A stretch of 49,234 nucleotides of DNA from DASYYE01 sp035946955 (GCA_035946955.1 DASYYE010000505.1:1-49234), one strand, 5' to 3'; shown: positions 16,745-23,851, counted from the stretch's first letter. The notes: a model not told the origin generated them from the letters alone. Made by a program: numbers and translations.

Positions 16745-18019
16745 GTGGTGAACCCTCCGGCCGACCCGGCGCTGCATGCGGTCAGTGATGCGGCGGTTCC
16801 CAGCGGTACTGCCGCCAGGGTGACCTTCTCCCACGTGCTGGCGGTCGGGGAGTTCCGGGTGCTGTGGGCGGCGCAGCTCCAGTCGCTGGTGGGTGACCAG
16901 CTGGCCAGGGTCGCGATGACGGTGCTGGTCTATGACCGCACCCGGTCACCCTTCCTGACCGCGCTGACCTACGCGGTGACGTTCCTGCCCTGGGTCATCG
17001 GGGGAGTGGCACTGTCGGGACTGGCCGACCGGCTGCCGCGCAGGCAGGTGATGATCGCCTGCGATCTGGCCCGGATGGCGCTGGTCTGCTTAATGGTCGT
17101 GGTGGGCCTGGCGAGGTCGGCCGTTGCCCTGTGGGTCATGGTCGCGCTGTTGTTTGCGGTCACGCTCCTCGACTCCCCGTTCAAGTCGGCGCGGTCGGCG
17201 CTGGTGGCGGACGTCTTGCAGGGTGAGGAGTATGTGGCGGGCACCGCGCTGACCCAGATGACCATGCAGTCGGGCCTCGTGGTGGGGTTCGCGGTCGGTG
17301 GCCTGGTGGTCGCCGCGCTCGGTGCCCGCCTCGCACTGGCCACCGACGCCGTGACCTTCGCGGTCTCCGCGGCGCTGCTGGCCCTGTTTGTCCAGAGCCG
17401 TCCCGCGGCGGCCGGACCCGCGGCGTCCCCTGCCGTGACGTGGTCGGGCATGGCCGCCGGGATGCGAATGGTGTTCGGCGACCCCACATTGCGGACGCTG
17501 GTGCTGTTTGGGTGGCTGGTCGCCTTCTATGTCGTGCCCATGGGCCTGGCAGCGCCGTACGCCGCCAGTTTCCACGGCCTGCCACTGGCCGTGGGGACCG
17601 GCCTGGTGTTCGCCGCGGTCCCATTCGGCACCGCGGTCGGTGCGTTCCTGCTCAGCCGCATGGTCGCGCCGGAGCGGCGGCGGGCCTGGATGGGGCCGCT
17701 GGCCGTCGGCTCATGTGCGGTCCTGATGCTGTGCTGGGCACGCCCTGGGCTGCCAGCCTCTTTAGCGATCTTCGTGGCCGCAGGAGTCTTCGCCGGTTAC
17801 CAGGTCACGGCCAACGCCTCGTTTGTAGCCGCTGTTCCCCCGCACCACCGCGGCCAGGCGTTCGGCCTGGCCAACGGTGGCATGCAAGTCCTTCAAGGTC
17901 TATGGCTTGTCGGCGCTGGCTCCGCTGCAAGCGCACTGACTCCCGCCCCCGCTATCGCGATCAGCGGCGCCGTCGGCGCGCTGATCGCTTCTTTCCTGGT
18001 GCTGCAAGGTCATCGGTAA
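16745..18019 (+). CDS. MFS exporter (DHA3/EntS-like)
   Basis: 424-residue major facilitator with about 12 hydrophobic segments. The N-terminal VLWAAQLQSLVGDQLARVAM and the loop GLADRLPRRQVMIACDLARM are typical of the DHA3 branch, which exports macrolides, siderophores or other small molecules. GTG 16745 follows GGGGGGAGGTGA. The gene ends 36 bases before the six-copy MRVEWW minigene array, which is on the opposite strand, so its 3' transcript could run antisense into the array. Export of the array product is an attractive but untested idea. Substrate unknown. Confidence 0.85.
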   Translation: MVNPPADPALHAVSDAAVPSGTAARVTFSHVLAVGEFRVLWAAQLQSLVGDQLARVAMTVLVYDRTRSPFLTALTYAVTFLPWVIGGVALSGLADRLPRRQVMIACDLARMALVCLMVVVGLARSAVALWVMVALLFAVTLLDSPFKSARSALVADVLQGEEYVAGTALTQMTMQSGLVVGFAVGGLVVAALGARLALATDAVTFAVSAALLALFVQSRPAAAGPAASPAVTWSGMAAGMRMVFGDPTLRTLVLFGWLVAFYVVPMGLAAPYAASFHGLPLAVGTGLVFAAVPFGTAVGAFLLSRMVAPERRRAWMGPLAVGSCAVLMLCWARPGLPASLAIFVAAGVFAGYQVTANASFVAAVPPHHRGQAFGLANGGMQVLQGLWLVGAGSAASALTPAPAIAISGAVGALIASFLVLQGHR

Positions 18020-18055
18020 CACCCCAGGGAACGTCCTGGAAAGCTCGTCATCCGC

Positions 18056-18076
18056 TTACCACCACTCGACGCGCAT
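18056..18076 (-). CDS. Minigene 6 of array, peptide MRVEWW
   Basis: Last in transcription order: CAGGAGG, CAGGC, ATG, peptide, TAA. It ends 36 bases from the convergent MFS stop. No further - strand gene follows, so the array is not an obvious leader for a downstream gene. Confidence 0.7.
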   Translation of the reverse strand: MRVEWW

Positions 18077-18120
18077 GCCTGCCTCCTGATGTGGGTTGGA
18101 GTTGCTGGCCGGGTCGCGGG

Positions 18121-18141
18121 TTACCACCACTCGACGCGCAT
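18121..18141 (-). CDS. Minigene 5 of array, peptide MRVEWW
   Basis: Consensus copy: CAGGAGG, CAGCC, ATG, six-residue peptide, TAA. Confidence 0.7.
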   Translation of the reverse strand: MRVEWW

Positions 18142-18187
18142 GGCTGCCTCCTGTGCGGGCTGGGGTTGCTGGCGGGACCGCATTCGT

Positions 18188-18208
18188 CTACCACCACTCG
18201 ACGCGCAT
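18188..18208 (-). CDS. Minigene 4 of array, peptide MRVEWW
   Basis: CAGGAGG, CAAGC, ATG. The only change in the coding part is the stop, TAG instead of TAA, so termination at the same place is kept. Confidence 0.7.
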   Translation of the reverse strand: MRVEWW

Positions 18209-18254
18209 GCTTGCCTCCTGCGTGGGTCGGGAGCGGCTGCTGGGGGTCATGGGG

Positions 18255-18275
18255 TTACCACCACTCGACGCGCAT
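18255..18275 (-). CDS. Minigene 3 of array, peptide MRVEWW
   Basis: Consensus copy: CAGGAGG, CAGCC, ATG, six-residue peptide, TAA. Identical in its coding part to minigenes 5 and 6. Confidence 0.7.
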   Translation of the reverse strand: MRVEWW

Positions 18276-18320
18276 GGCTGCCTCCTGCCGGGTCTGGGCT
18301 TCTGCCGGGACCGCATCGGT

Positions 18321-18341
18321 TTACCACCACTCGACACGCAT
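18321..18341 (-). CDS. Minigene 2 of array, peptide MRVEWW
   Basis: CAGGAGG followed by TAGCG and ATG. Arg uses CGT where the other five use CGC, a silent change. The base just 5' of the ATG changed (CATG became CATC on the + strand), yet the start codon itself is kept. Ends TAA. Confidence 0.7.
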   Translation of the reverse strand: MRVEWW

Positions 18342-18388
18342 CGCTACCTCCTGTGCGGGTTTGGGACTCTTGCCCTAGATCACGTGGG

Positions 18389-18409
18389 TTACCACCACTC
18401 AACGCGCAT
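18389..18409 (-). CDS. Minigene 1 of array, peptide MRVEWW
   Basis: First in transcription order. The ribosome site AAGGAG is at 18416-18421, six bases before the ATG. Val uses GTT where other copies use GTC, a silent change. Seven codons including TAA. A CATAAT -10 hexamer lies about 18 bases upstream of the ribosome site. Confidence 0.7.
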   Translation of the reverse strand: MRVEWW

Positions 18410-18438
18410 GACTGACTCCTTTTAGTCGCGACAGTGCG

Positions 18439-18444
18439 ATTATG
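18439..18444 (-). promoter_or_regulatory. Possible -10 element of the minigene array
   Basis: CATAAT on the - strand matches the -10 consensus at five of six positions and lies about 18 bases upstream of the first ribosome site. No good -35 is seen at 16-18 bases; the region overlaps the divergent TTGACA promoter, so both may share a regulator. Confidence 0.4.
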
Positions 18445-18465
18445 CTGGCAGTATTCTCGACCAAC

Positions 18466-18500
18466 TTGACATACAGTGACGGTTCTGTCACAATGTGACA
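18466..18500 (+). promoter_or_regulatory. Consensus promoter with palindromic operator for the GGDEF-like gene
   Basis: TTGACA (18466-18471), a 17-base spacer and CACAAT (18489-18494) form a near-consensus promoter. The perfect palindrome TGTCACAATGTGACA (18486-18500) sits exactly on the -10, and a further GTGAC at 18476 repeats the half-site. This is a strong repressor-type operator; the regulator is not identifiable here. Transcription would start near 18501, ruling out the GTG at 18476 as the start. Confidence 0.65.
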
Positions 18501-18559
18501 AATTGGACAATAAAGGCGTAGGAAAAACCTTCTTGCTTCTATCCCGTCTCGGGAGCAGG

Positions 18560-19867
18560 ATGATTGGCCGTACAGCGCCCAGTACTCTGCTCCTCGCCCT
18601 TTTCCGCGGTATCGGTGGATTCCGTGACTGGCAGGTCTGGCGACTGCGGCCTGCGCTCAGGACATACATTTTCATTGTCACCTGCGCGGCTGCGGCCTTG
18701 ACATTGTTTGCCGTCATCCGTGCTCCAGTCGGTGTCCGTGACATTGCTACGTACCTGTCATTGCTTGGCTGCGGTGTCATCGCGATCGAGTCCACCCGCA
18801 CGATCAAGGAGCGCAAGGGTACCGCCGGCCGTGACATGCAGTCGGTCTGGTACCTGGCTATTGCGATTACGCTGCCGCCCGCGTATGCGTTCTTCGCCCC
18901 CATTCCATTGATGGCATACCACCTGTGGCGTGTCCGGCGGGTGTTTGCCTACCGGCGGATCTTCAGTAATGCGGCCATCAGCCTGGCGTATGGGGCTGGC
19001 AGCTGGGCGTTCCATTTGATTCCGGCTTCGGCCGCGGGTGCGGAGCCCGGTTCCGGTCTGCACGTGGTGAGCTGGACCGGACTGGTCGCCGCGACTGGCG
19101 CGGTGGCGTGGGCCATCAACGTGGCCTTTGTGATAATCGCGATCAAGCTCTCGGACCAAAAGGTCCGTGTCCGTGACCTGGTGGGCAACCGGGAGACGGC
19201 CAGCTCCGACCTCATCGAGCTGAGCCTGGCGGTGTCGCTGTCGCTCGTGGTGGCCATCAACCCGGTGCTCATGGTGCTGGCAGTGCCGTCCGTGGTGCTC
19301 TACCGGCGGTATCTCATGAACGCGCAGTTCGTCGCCCAGGCGCGCATGGACGGCAAGACCGGGGTGCTCAATGCCGACTCGTGGCGCCACGAGGCGGATG
19401 TGGAAGTCTTCCGTGCGCAGCGCACCCACACCCCGCTCGCGCTGGTGATGGTTGGCATCGACCACTTCAGCAGCGTGACTGACACGGCCGGTCATGACGG
19501 CGCCGACCAGGTGCTGCGCGGGATCGCGAACGTCTTGACCCAGAACCTGCAAGGCGCAGGGATCATCGGCCGGGTCGGGACTCAGGAGTTTGCCATGCTC
19601 CTGCCCCAGGCGGGTCAGAGTGAAGCCCGCCGCCTGGCGGAACGTGTCAGGGACCACATCGCCGGGGAGCCAATCGCGATCGAAGACGGGGCCCATGCGG
19701 GTTTCGTGTTCCGGCTCACGGTGTCGATCGGTATCGCAGTCCTCGACCATTCCAAGCGGGCGCTTGCTGAGCTGATCGGCGCGGCAGACACCGCCCTCAC
19801 GGTCGCCAAGACCACCGGCCGGAACAGGGTGTGCATCGTTCCTGATGGGAGCAGCCAGGTTCTGTAG
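18560..19867 (+). CDS. Membrane protein with degenerate GGDEF domain
   Basis: 435-residue protein with about six hydrophobic helices in residues 35-245 and a C-terminal GGDEF-fold domain (about 265-430). The domain keeps the metal-binding Asp in VGIDHF and the GHDGAD motif, but the signature is GTQEF instead of GGDEF and the guanine-binding Asn before Asp is Thr (SSVTD). No RxxD inhibitory site precedes it. It is therefore probably not a normal diguanylate cyclase and may bind nucleotide as a receptor (inference). ATG 18560 is chosen because GGGAG lies just upstream and the promoter at 18466-18494 lies before it. Divergent from the minigene array. Confidence 0.8.
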   Translation: MIGRTAPSTLLLALFRGIGGFRDWQVWRLRPALRTYIFIVTCAAAALTLFAVIRAPVGVRDIATYLSLLGCGVIAIESTRTIKERKGTAGRDMQSVWYLAIAITLPPAYAFFAPIPLMAYHLWRVRRVFAYRRIFSNAAISLAYGAGSWAFHLIPASAAGAEPGSGLHVVSWTGLVAATGAVAWAINVAFVIIAIKLSDQKVRVRDLVGNRETASSDLIELSLAVSLSLVVAINPVLMVLAVPSVVLYRRYLMNAQFVAQARMDGKTGVLNADSWRHEADVEVFRAQRTHTPLALVMVGIDHFSSVTDTAGHDGADQVLRGIANVLTQNLQGAGIIGRVGTQEFAMLLPQAGQSEARRLAERVRDHIAGEPIAIEDGAHAGFVFRLTVSIGIAVLDHSKRALAELIGAADTALTVAKTTGRNRVCIVPDGSSQVL

Positions 19868-20206
19868 CCGACAGCCCTGGGAGGAGTCTTCCCCAGAGCT
19901 GGAATCTCCCGCTGGCTCTTCGATGGCCACGCTGATACCCATGGTGCCACCGTCCCTGTGGTCTCACCGCGCCCAGCTCATCGCGGTGCGTCACCATTTA
20001 TCGAGACATTATCTCCACTGTCCGGGCGCCGTTCCACTGGGACCGCCAACTTTTTGTAGTGGGATCGGCACCCGCCGTGTCCTGTACCCGGCCTCACGGG
20101 CCCCAACTGCGCAAACGTATGCAATCCACGTAGAACGCACCGTGCGTGCGTGCCGGGCCGGCGCAGCCGCTGGGCGGGCCGGGCACCGCCAGCCCGGCGT
20201 GCCGCT
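19868..20206. other. Intergenic stretch without recognisable gene
   Basis: About 340 bases between the GGDEF-like gene and a convergent small gene. Open frames here lack ribosome sites and recognisable protein character. Base composition is lower in GC around 19990-20070. No tRNA, clear terminator hairpin or repeat was found by eye. Confidence 0.5.
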
Positions 20207-20482
20207 CTACTGGCCGTGCTTCTCGAGGTAGTCGAGGTAGAGAGGGCGCAGTGAGTCGGCGACCTCGCCCTTGCCCGAGGCCAGGGCGTCGGCGATCATT
20301 GCCGACACGTGTGTGACGTCCTCGGCGGCGAGGTCGGTGCGGCCGCGGGCCGCCTCGCTGGCTGGCAGTTCGCGCAGGAGCTGCCACAGGAACCCCACGT
20401 CCAGCCGGTGCACGGCCAGCCGGACGGCACGGTCGTGCAGTTCCTCGGACGAGAGGGTGTCGAGATCTTCCCGCGCGGTCAT
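20207..20482 (-). CDS. Small conserved actinobacterial protein
   Basis: 91-residue soluble protein of unknown function. The sequence is helical and acidic, with LSSEELHDRAVRLAVHRLDV, FLWQLLRELPASEAARG and a C-terminal LRPLYLDYLEKHGQ. I recall similar short proteins in streptomycetes with the same ELHDxAV and FLWxLL segments, but no assigned role. The ribosome site is weak (AGGG about 9 bases before ATG 20482). It is followed on the same strand by nothing close; the CBM2-like lipoprotein gene lies 26 bases upstream and ends before it. Confidence 0.75.
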   Translation of the reverse strand: MTAREDLDTLSSEELHDRAVRLAVHRLDVGFLWQLLRELPASEAARGRTDLAAEDVTHVSAMIADALASGKGEVADSLRPLYLDYLEKHGQ

Positions 20483-20508
20483 GGGGAGACCCTACCGCCA
20501 GCCACAGG

Positions 20509-21240
20509 TCAGCAGGATGTCCCATCGAACGAACAGGACAGTGGGCTGAGCGTCCGGCCCTCCGCTTGGACCAGGACGGTCAGCTGCCCGCCTGCGGGGA
20601 TCGTCTCCGACCTGGTGGCGCGCAGGATGAGGAACCCGTGCTGGGTCTGGGAGTCCATGAACGGGCCACCGCCCGGAGGGCCGTTGTAGACCCAGTCGAA
20701 CACGTCACCGGCGAAGGAGGCCCACAGCACCCAGCCGCTGACTGGCGCACTGCCGTGGTTGACGAAGGTGAACTGGCCACGGAACGCGGTGAAGGGGGGG
20801 CCGCCGAAGGTCTTCACGAAGCGGACGGTCACCGGCGGTCCTGGTGCCGGGGGACCGGGCGTCGGGCGATGGGGGGACGGCGAGGGAGAAGGCGGCGAGG
20901 TCGGAGATGGAGTGGGCGGGGACGTTGACGGTGGGGGCGCCACGGCGGACGGGGTGACCCGGTGGACGGGGCTGGGCCGCGACGATGGCTGCTGAGAGCC
21001 TTGCCCTGGGGGGCTCAGACGTGCGGCAGCGGGGAGGTTGCTGTTGCACTTCACGAGCCCGCAGGAGTTGTTCGCGGGTGGCCCGCCCAGTGAGACTTCC
21101 AGCACACCGGCTGAGCATCCCACGAGCACCGCCAGAGCGGCGCTGCCCCCGGCTGCCGCATGCCAGTGGCGTCTCGACAGTGGGAAGGCTCCAGTACGAA
21201 ACGACCAAGCGCGCCGCCACATTGCGGTGACGCTGTGCAT
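20509..21240 (-). CDS. Lipoprotein with Pro-rich linker and CBM2-like domain
   Basis: 243-residue exported protein. The N-terminus has twin arginines (SRRHW) before a hydrophobic stretch ending in a lipobox, AVLVGC, so it is probably a lipoprotein, possibly Tat-exported. A Pro/Ser/Thr-rich linker follows (about 80-140) and the last 105 residues resemble a family 2 cellulose/chitin-binding module: VKTFGGPPFTAFRGQFTFVN, SGWVLWASFAGDVFDWVYN and a C-terminal Cys pair. No catalytic domain is present. ATG 21240 is preceded by GGAGAGG. A carbohydrate-binding surface role is inferred. Confidence 0.7.
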   Translation of the reverse strand: MHSVTAMWRRAWSFRTGAFPLSRRHWHAAAGGSAALAVLVGCSAGVLEVSLGGPPANNSCGLVKCNSNLPAAARLSPPGQGSQQPSSRPSPVHRVTPSAVAPPPSTSPPTPSPTSPPSPSPSPHRPTPGPPAPGPPVTVRFVKTFGGPPFTAFRGQFTFVNHGSAPVSGWVLWASFAGDVFDWVYNGPPGGGPFMDSQTQHGFLILRATRSETIPAGGQLTVLVQAEGRTLSPLSCSFDGTSC

Positions 21241-21464
21241 CGGTCTGCCTCTCCAGCGGTCAGCCAGCCATGGCACTCATGCTACGTACCGAGCAATAAC
21301 ATTAGTAGTGAGAAGCATGAATTTTGTGGACTTCACACAGTCTGTCCCAAGTCGGTGTCAGACCAACACCATGCCCACCAGCGCTGCGGCGTGACCGCTG
21401 CCACGGACGCTGGCTACCGCGGGGCGGGGTTCGCCTACAGCCCTTACCAGGATCCACCACGCGC

Positions 21465-21539
21465 GGCGTCCGCGTGTCAGTGGGCCTGGAGCACCCCGGC
21501 GACCTCTGGACCGACTTCGCCCAGGCCCTCGCCGCCTAG
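21465..21539 (+). pseudogene. C-terminal remnant of a Cys/Met-metabolism PLP enzyme
   Basis: The last 24 codons of an otherwise unconvincing open frame read GVRVSVGLEHPGDLWTDFAQ ALAA and stop. This matches the C-terminal end of cystathionine gamma-synthase/lyase and O-acetylhomoserine sulfhydrylase enzymes (RxSVGLExPxDL). The upstream sequence in all frames does not continue the family, so only a short fragment remains. Its stop overlaps the convergent MarR gene by four bases. Confidence 0.5.
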
Positions 21540-22066
21540 TCACACTGGATGGGCAGGTCCGCGCTTTCGCTGTCCTCATCCAGGTACGCCTCCGTGCAGC
21601 CGCTGGTCGCCAGGGCGCCCGCGCCGGTGTTCATCGCGTCGGCGATTGCCTTGAGATGGTGTACCTGGGGCGGGTCGAGCCTGTCGAACAGGGAGAGGCG
21701 CACCTGCTCGACGTGGCCGGGTGCCGCGGCGACCAGGGCGGCGTAGCCCGCCTCGGTCAGCTGCGCGTTCTGGCCCCGGCGGTCAGTCGGGCAGTCCGTG
21801 CGGCGCACCCAGCCGCGCTCCTCCAGCCGGGCGACCGCGTGTGAGGCGCGGCTCTTGCTCGCTGACGTCGCCTCGGCAAGCTGGCTCATGCGCAGCGTGT
21901 GGTCTGGCGCCTCCGACAGCCTCACCAGGATGTCGTAGTAGGCCAGGGGCATGCCAGCATCGCGGTTGAGCTGGGCGTCGATGCTGGAGAACAGTTCATG
22001 GCAGGCGCACAGGAAGGACCGCCAGGTCTCCTGCTCCTCGGGTGACAGCCACCGCGTCTCACTCAC
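21536..22066 (-). CDS. MarR-family regulator divergent from YceI
   Basis: 176-residue winged-helix repressor. The DNA-binding part (about 55-115) includes LRMSQLAEATSASKSRASHA and the wing RRTDCPTDRRGQNAQLTEAG with the conserved Asp-Arg pair. MarR proteins usually release DNA upon binding phenolic or lipophilic ligands or upon oxidation; two Cys are near the N-terminus and one near the C-terminus. GTG start 22066. It is divergent from the YceI gene, and palindromic TCAAC/GTTGA motifs between the two suggest it controls both. Confidence 0.88.
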   Translation of the reverse strand: MSETRWLSPEEQETWRSFLCACHELFSSIDAQLNRDAGMPLAYYDILVRLSEAPDHTLRMSQLAEATSASKSRASHAVARLEERGWVRRTDCPTDRRGQNAQLTEAGYAALVAAAPGHVEQVRLSLFDRLDPPQVHHLKAIADAMNTGAGALATSGCTEAYLDEDSESADLPIQCD

Positions 22067-22098
22067 GGGCCAAGTCTACCAGAGGAATAGTTGAACGT

Positions 22099-22128
22099 TT
22101 GACAATGTTGTCTGAGCCGTGATAGAAG
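22099..22128 (+). promoter_or_regulatory. Promoter of the YceI gene
   Basis: TTGACA (22099-22104), an 18-base spacer and TAGAAG (22123-22128) form a reasonable promoter. The related half-site GTTGAAC lies just upstream at 22090-22096. Confidence 0.45.
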
Positions 22129-22136
22129 TTAAGCAG

Positions 22137-22156
22137 TCAACAGTTGATATCTCAAC
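22137..22156 (+). promoter_or_regulatory. Overlapping palindromes, probable MarR operator
   Basis: TCAACAGTTGA (22137-22147) and GTTGATATCTCAAC (22143-22156) are perfect inverted repeats sharing one half-site. They lie just downstream of the YceI promoter and before its ATG, in the MarR/YceI divergent region, so MarR binding is the simplest reading. Confidence 0.55.
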
Positions 22157-22175
22157 CATATTCGAAGAGGACACC

Positions 22176-22745
22176 ATGACTTCAGCAGACACCGTGACCT
22201 CCACCGAGATCCCTGGGTACGTGGCAGGCACCTGGACGGTGGACCCGGTCCACTCCGAGGTGGGATTCGCCGCGCGTCACATGATGGTCAGCAAGGTGCG
22301 GGGCAAGTTCGCCAAGTTCTCCGGGCAGGTCGTCACGGGTGAGAGCCCGCTGGACTCGTCAGTGACCGCAGAGATCGACCTGTCCTCGATCGACACGGGC
22401 AACGACCAGCGCGACGCCCACATCCGTTCCGCCGACTTCTTCGAGGTAGAGACCTACCCGACCATGACCTACCGCTCGACCGGCGTGCGCCGTCACGGTG
22501 AGGACTACGTGCTCGACGGCGAACTCACCCTCAAGGGTGTGACCAGGCAGGTACCGCTCGCCCTGGAGATCAACGGCTTCGGGCCGGACGCCTACGGCGG
22601 CACGCGGGGCGGCTTCACCGCGACCGGTGAGATCAACCGCCGTGACTTCAACGTCAACTTCAACGGCCTGCTCGAGACCGGCGGTGCAGTGGTGAGCGAC
22701 AAGATCACCATCCATCTCGAGATCGAGACGGTCCTGCAGGGCTGA
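22176..22745 (+). CDS. YceI-family lipocalin-like protein
   Basis: 189-residue YceI-domain protein; the family binds long isoprenoids or other lipids in a beta-barrel. Signatures: GTWTVDPVHSEVGFAARHMM, VRGKFAKFSG, DQRDAHIRSADFF and LKGVTRQVPL. No signal peptide is seen, so it is probably cytoplasmic, as in many actinobacteria. ATG 22176 has GAGG five bases upstream; the frame opens earlier at 22119 but lacks a ribosome site. It ends in a strong terminator hairpin. Probably under the divergent MarR protein. Confidence 0.92.
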   Translation: MTSADTVTSTEIPGYVAGTWTVDPVHSEVGFAARHMMVSKVRGKFAKFSGQVVTGESPLDSSVTAEIDLSSIDTGNDQRDAHIRSADFFEVETYPTMTYRSTGVRRHGEDYVLDGELTLKGVTRQVPLALEINGFGPDAYGGTRGGFTATGEINRRDFNVNFNGLLETGGAVVSDKITIHLEIETVLQG

Positions 22746-22761
22746 GCTTCCAGTCGATCAA

Positions 22762-22796
22762 CAGTGGGCCGGGGAGAGCACTTCCCCGGCCCACTG
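22762..22796. terminator. Hairpin terminator between convergent genes
   Basis: Perfect 14-base stem, CAGTGGGCCGGGGA (22762-22775) and its complement (22783-22796), with a 7-base loop. No T-run follows, as is usual in high-GC actinobacteria. It separates the convergent YceI and PPOX-family genes and may work in both directions. Confidence 0.75.
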
Positions 22797-22847
22797 CCAT
22801 TGCCCCACAACCGACCACATCCCACTGCCAGATCATCGGAGCCCGCC

Positions 22848-23573
22848 TCAGCCGGCTTCACCCAGGCCATCGGCTGCCGCGGCGCCAGCCGATGCCGGGT
22901 GGGACTCCAGAGCGGCTTGTTTCTGGGCGACGGCACCGAAGTAGTCGCCGCCCTTGTGGCGCGGGTTGTCCGAGCCCCAGTGCCGGACCCGCGACTGGGG
23001 CACCAGCTTGGGGATGTGCTTGGAGCAATGGATATACGCCTCTTCGACGTTCACGAGTACCCACTGGACCGGCCGCCGGCCCGCGCTCGTGTCCTGCTCG
23101 GGCAGGTCAGGGTCGATCTCCTCCATGTGGGACGGTGTGACGATCGCAGCGCTGCCGTTGACGTGGAGACCGATCAGGTCCTCGGTGAAGTCCACCATGA
23201 AAATGCCGACGTGCGGGTTCTCCGCGATGTTGCCGAGGGTCGCCATGACGCCGTTGCCCCGCAGTTCGGGGTAGGCGATGGTCTGCTCGTCCAGCACCCG
23301 CATGAACCCGGCTGGCCCGGCCCGGAAGCTGCAGTCGCATTCGCCAGCCGTGTCGCTGGTGGCGATGAACGCCATCTCCATGCGCCCGATGAACTCGATC
23401 ATTCTCGGGGTCAGTTGCTCACTGAACTGGCTGGCATAGAACTTGCTGGCCCGTTCCTCGGTGCCGTACCACTTCTGCAGGATGTGCTCGCCCCGCGACC
23501 CGGGCCGCAACAGATGGCCTGGGCGTATGTCAACGCCGGAGCGACCCCTCGTGGGGAAGTTGAGCACCTTCAT
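22848..23573 (-). CDS. Pyridoxamine 5'-phosphate oxidase-family flavoprotein
   Basis: 241-residue member of the split-barrel FMN-binding (PPOX) superfamily. Recognisable segments are the RMEMAFIATSDTAGECDCSF start of the barrel, GNGVMATLGNIAENPHVGIF and the C-terminal RRPVQWVLVNVEEAYIHC. Such proteins bind FMN, F420 or haem; substrate is unknown. ATG 23573 is chosen because GGGAGGG lies about 8 bases upstream; the frame continues further but without support. It faces the YceI gene and is divergent from the quinone reductase-like gene. Confidence 0.8.
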   Translation of the reverse strand: MKVLNFPTRGRSGVDIRPGHLLRPGSRGEHILQKWYGTEERASKFYASQFSEQLTPRMIEFIGRMEMAFIATSDTAGECDCSFRAGPAGFMRVLDEQTIAYPELRGNGVMATLGNIAENPHVGIFMVDFTEDLIGLHVNGSAAIVTPSHMEEIDPDLPEQDTSAGRRPVQWVLVNVEEAYIHCSKHIPKLVPQSRVRHWGSDNPRHKGGDYFGAVAQKQAALESHPASAGAAAADGLGEAG

Positions 23574-23851
23574 GACCCCGCCCTCCCGGAGCACTTGCCG
23601 CGCCCCCGGCAGCGGGCGGACCGGTCTGTTTCCCGCTGCCGGAGGCTTCAGCGCCTTGCACCCCCAGGTTGGGGCTGACACATTGCACTTGGCTTGACGC
23701 CTAGGTTGCGCACCAGGTCACAGGCTCCGAGCCACGGCGGGCCAGGGCACGGGACGGGGTGGGTGCCGGAGGCTGGACCCGCGGCCAGTGCGCAAGGATG
23801 GGGGCCGACAGCATGCCGCCGCGTTCCGGCGCCCCGGAGAGGAGCCCCCAA

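Larger units (their letters stand above)
18056..18421 (-). repeat. Six-copy tandem minigene array (MRVEWW)
   Basis: Six copies of a 33-base conserved block recur every 65-68 bases, separated by about 32-35 bases of weakly related sequence. Read on the - strand each block is a complete minigene: CAGGAGG (AAGGAGT in the upstream-most copy), 5 bases, ATG, the codons for R-V-E-W-W and a stop. Copies occupy 18056-18088, 18121-18153, 18188-18220, 18255-18287, 18321-18353 and 18389-18421. Within the six coding parts the only changes are CGC to CGT, GTC to GTT and TAA to TAG, all silent, whereas the five bases before the ATG vary. The period is not a multiple of three, so the units are separate frames. 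Confidence 0.9.

Noticed and set aside
18056..18421. CRISPR array
   Set aside because: The 66-base period with 33-base repeats mimics CRISPR, but the spacers are related to each other, no cas genes are near, and each repeat is a complete SD-ATG-stop minigene with silent changes.
18056..18421. Trp attenuator leader for a biosynthetic operon
   Set aside because: The Trp-Trp peptide would fit, but no gene follows on the - strand; the next gene (MFS) is convergent.
19845..20231. 128-codon + strand open frame
   Set aside because: Starts inside the GGDEF-like gene in another frame, lacks a ribosome site and codon bias.
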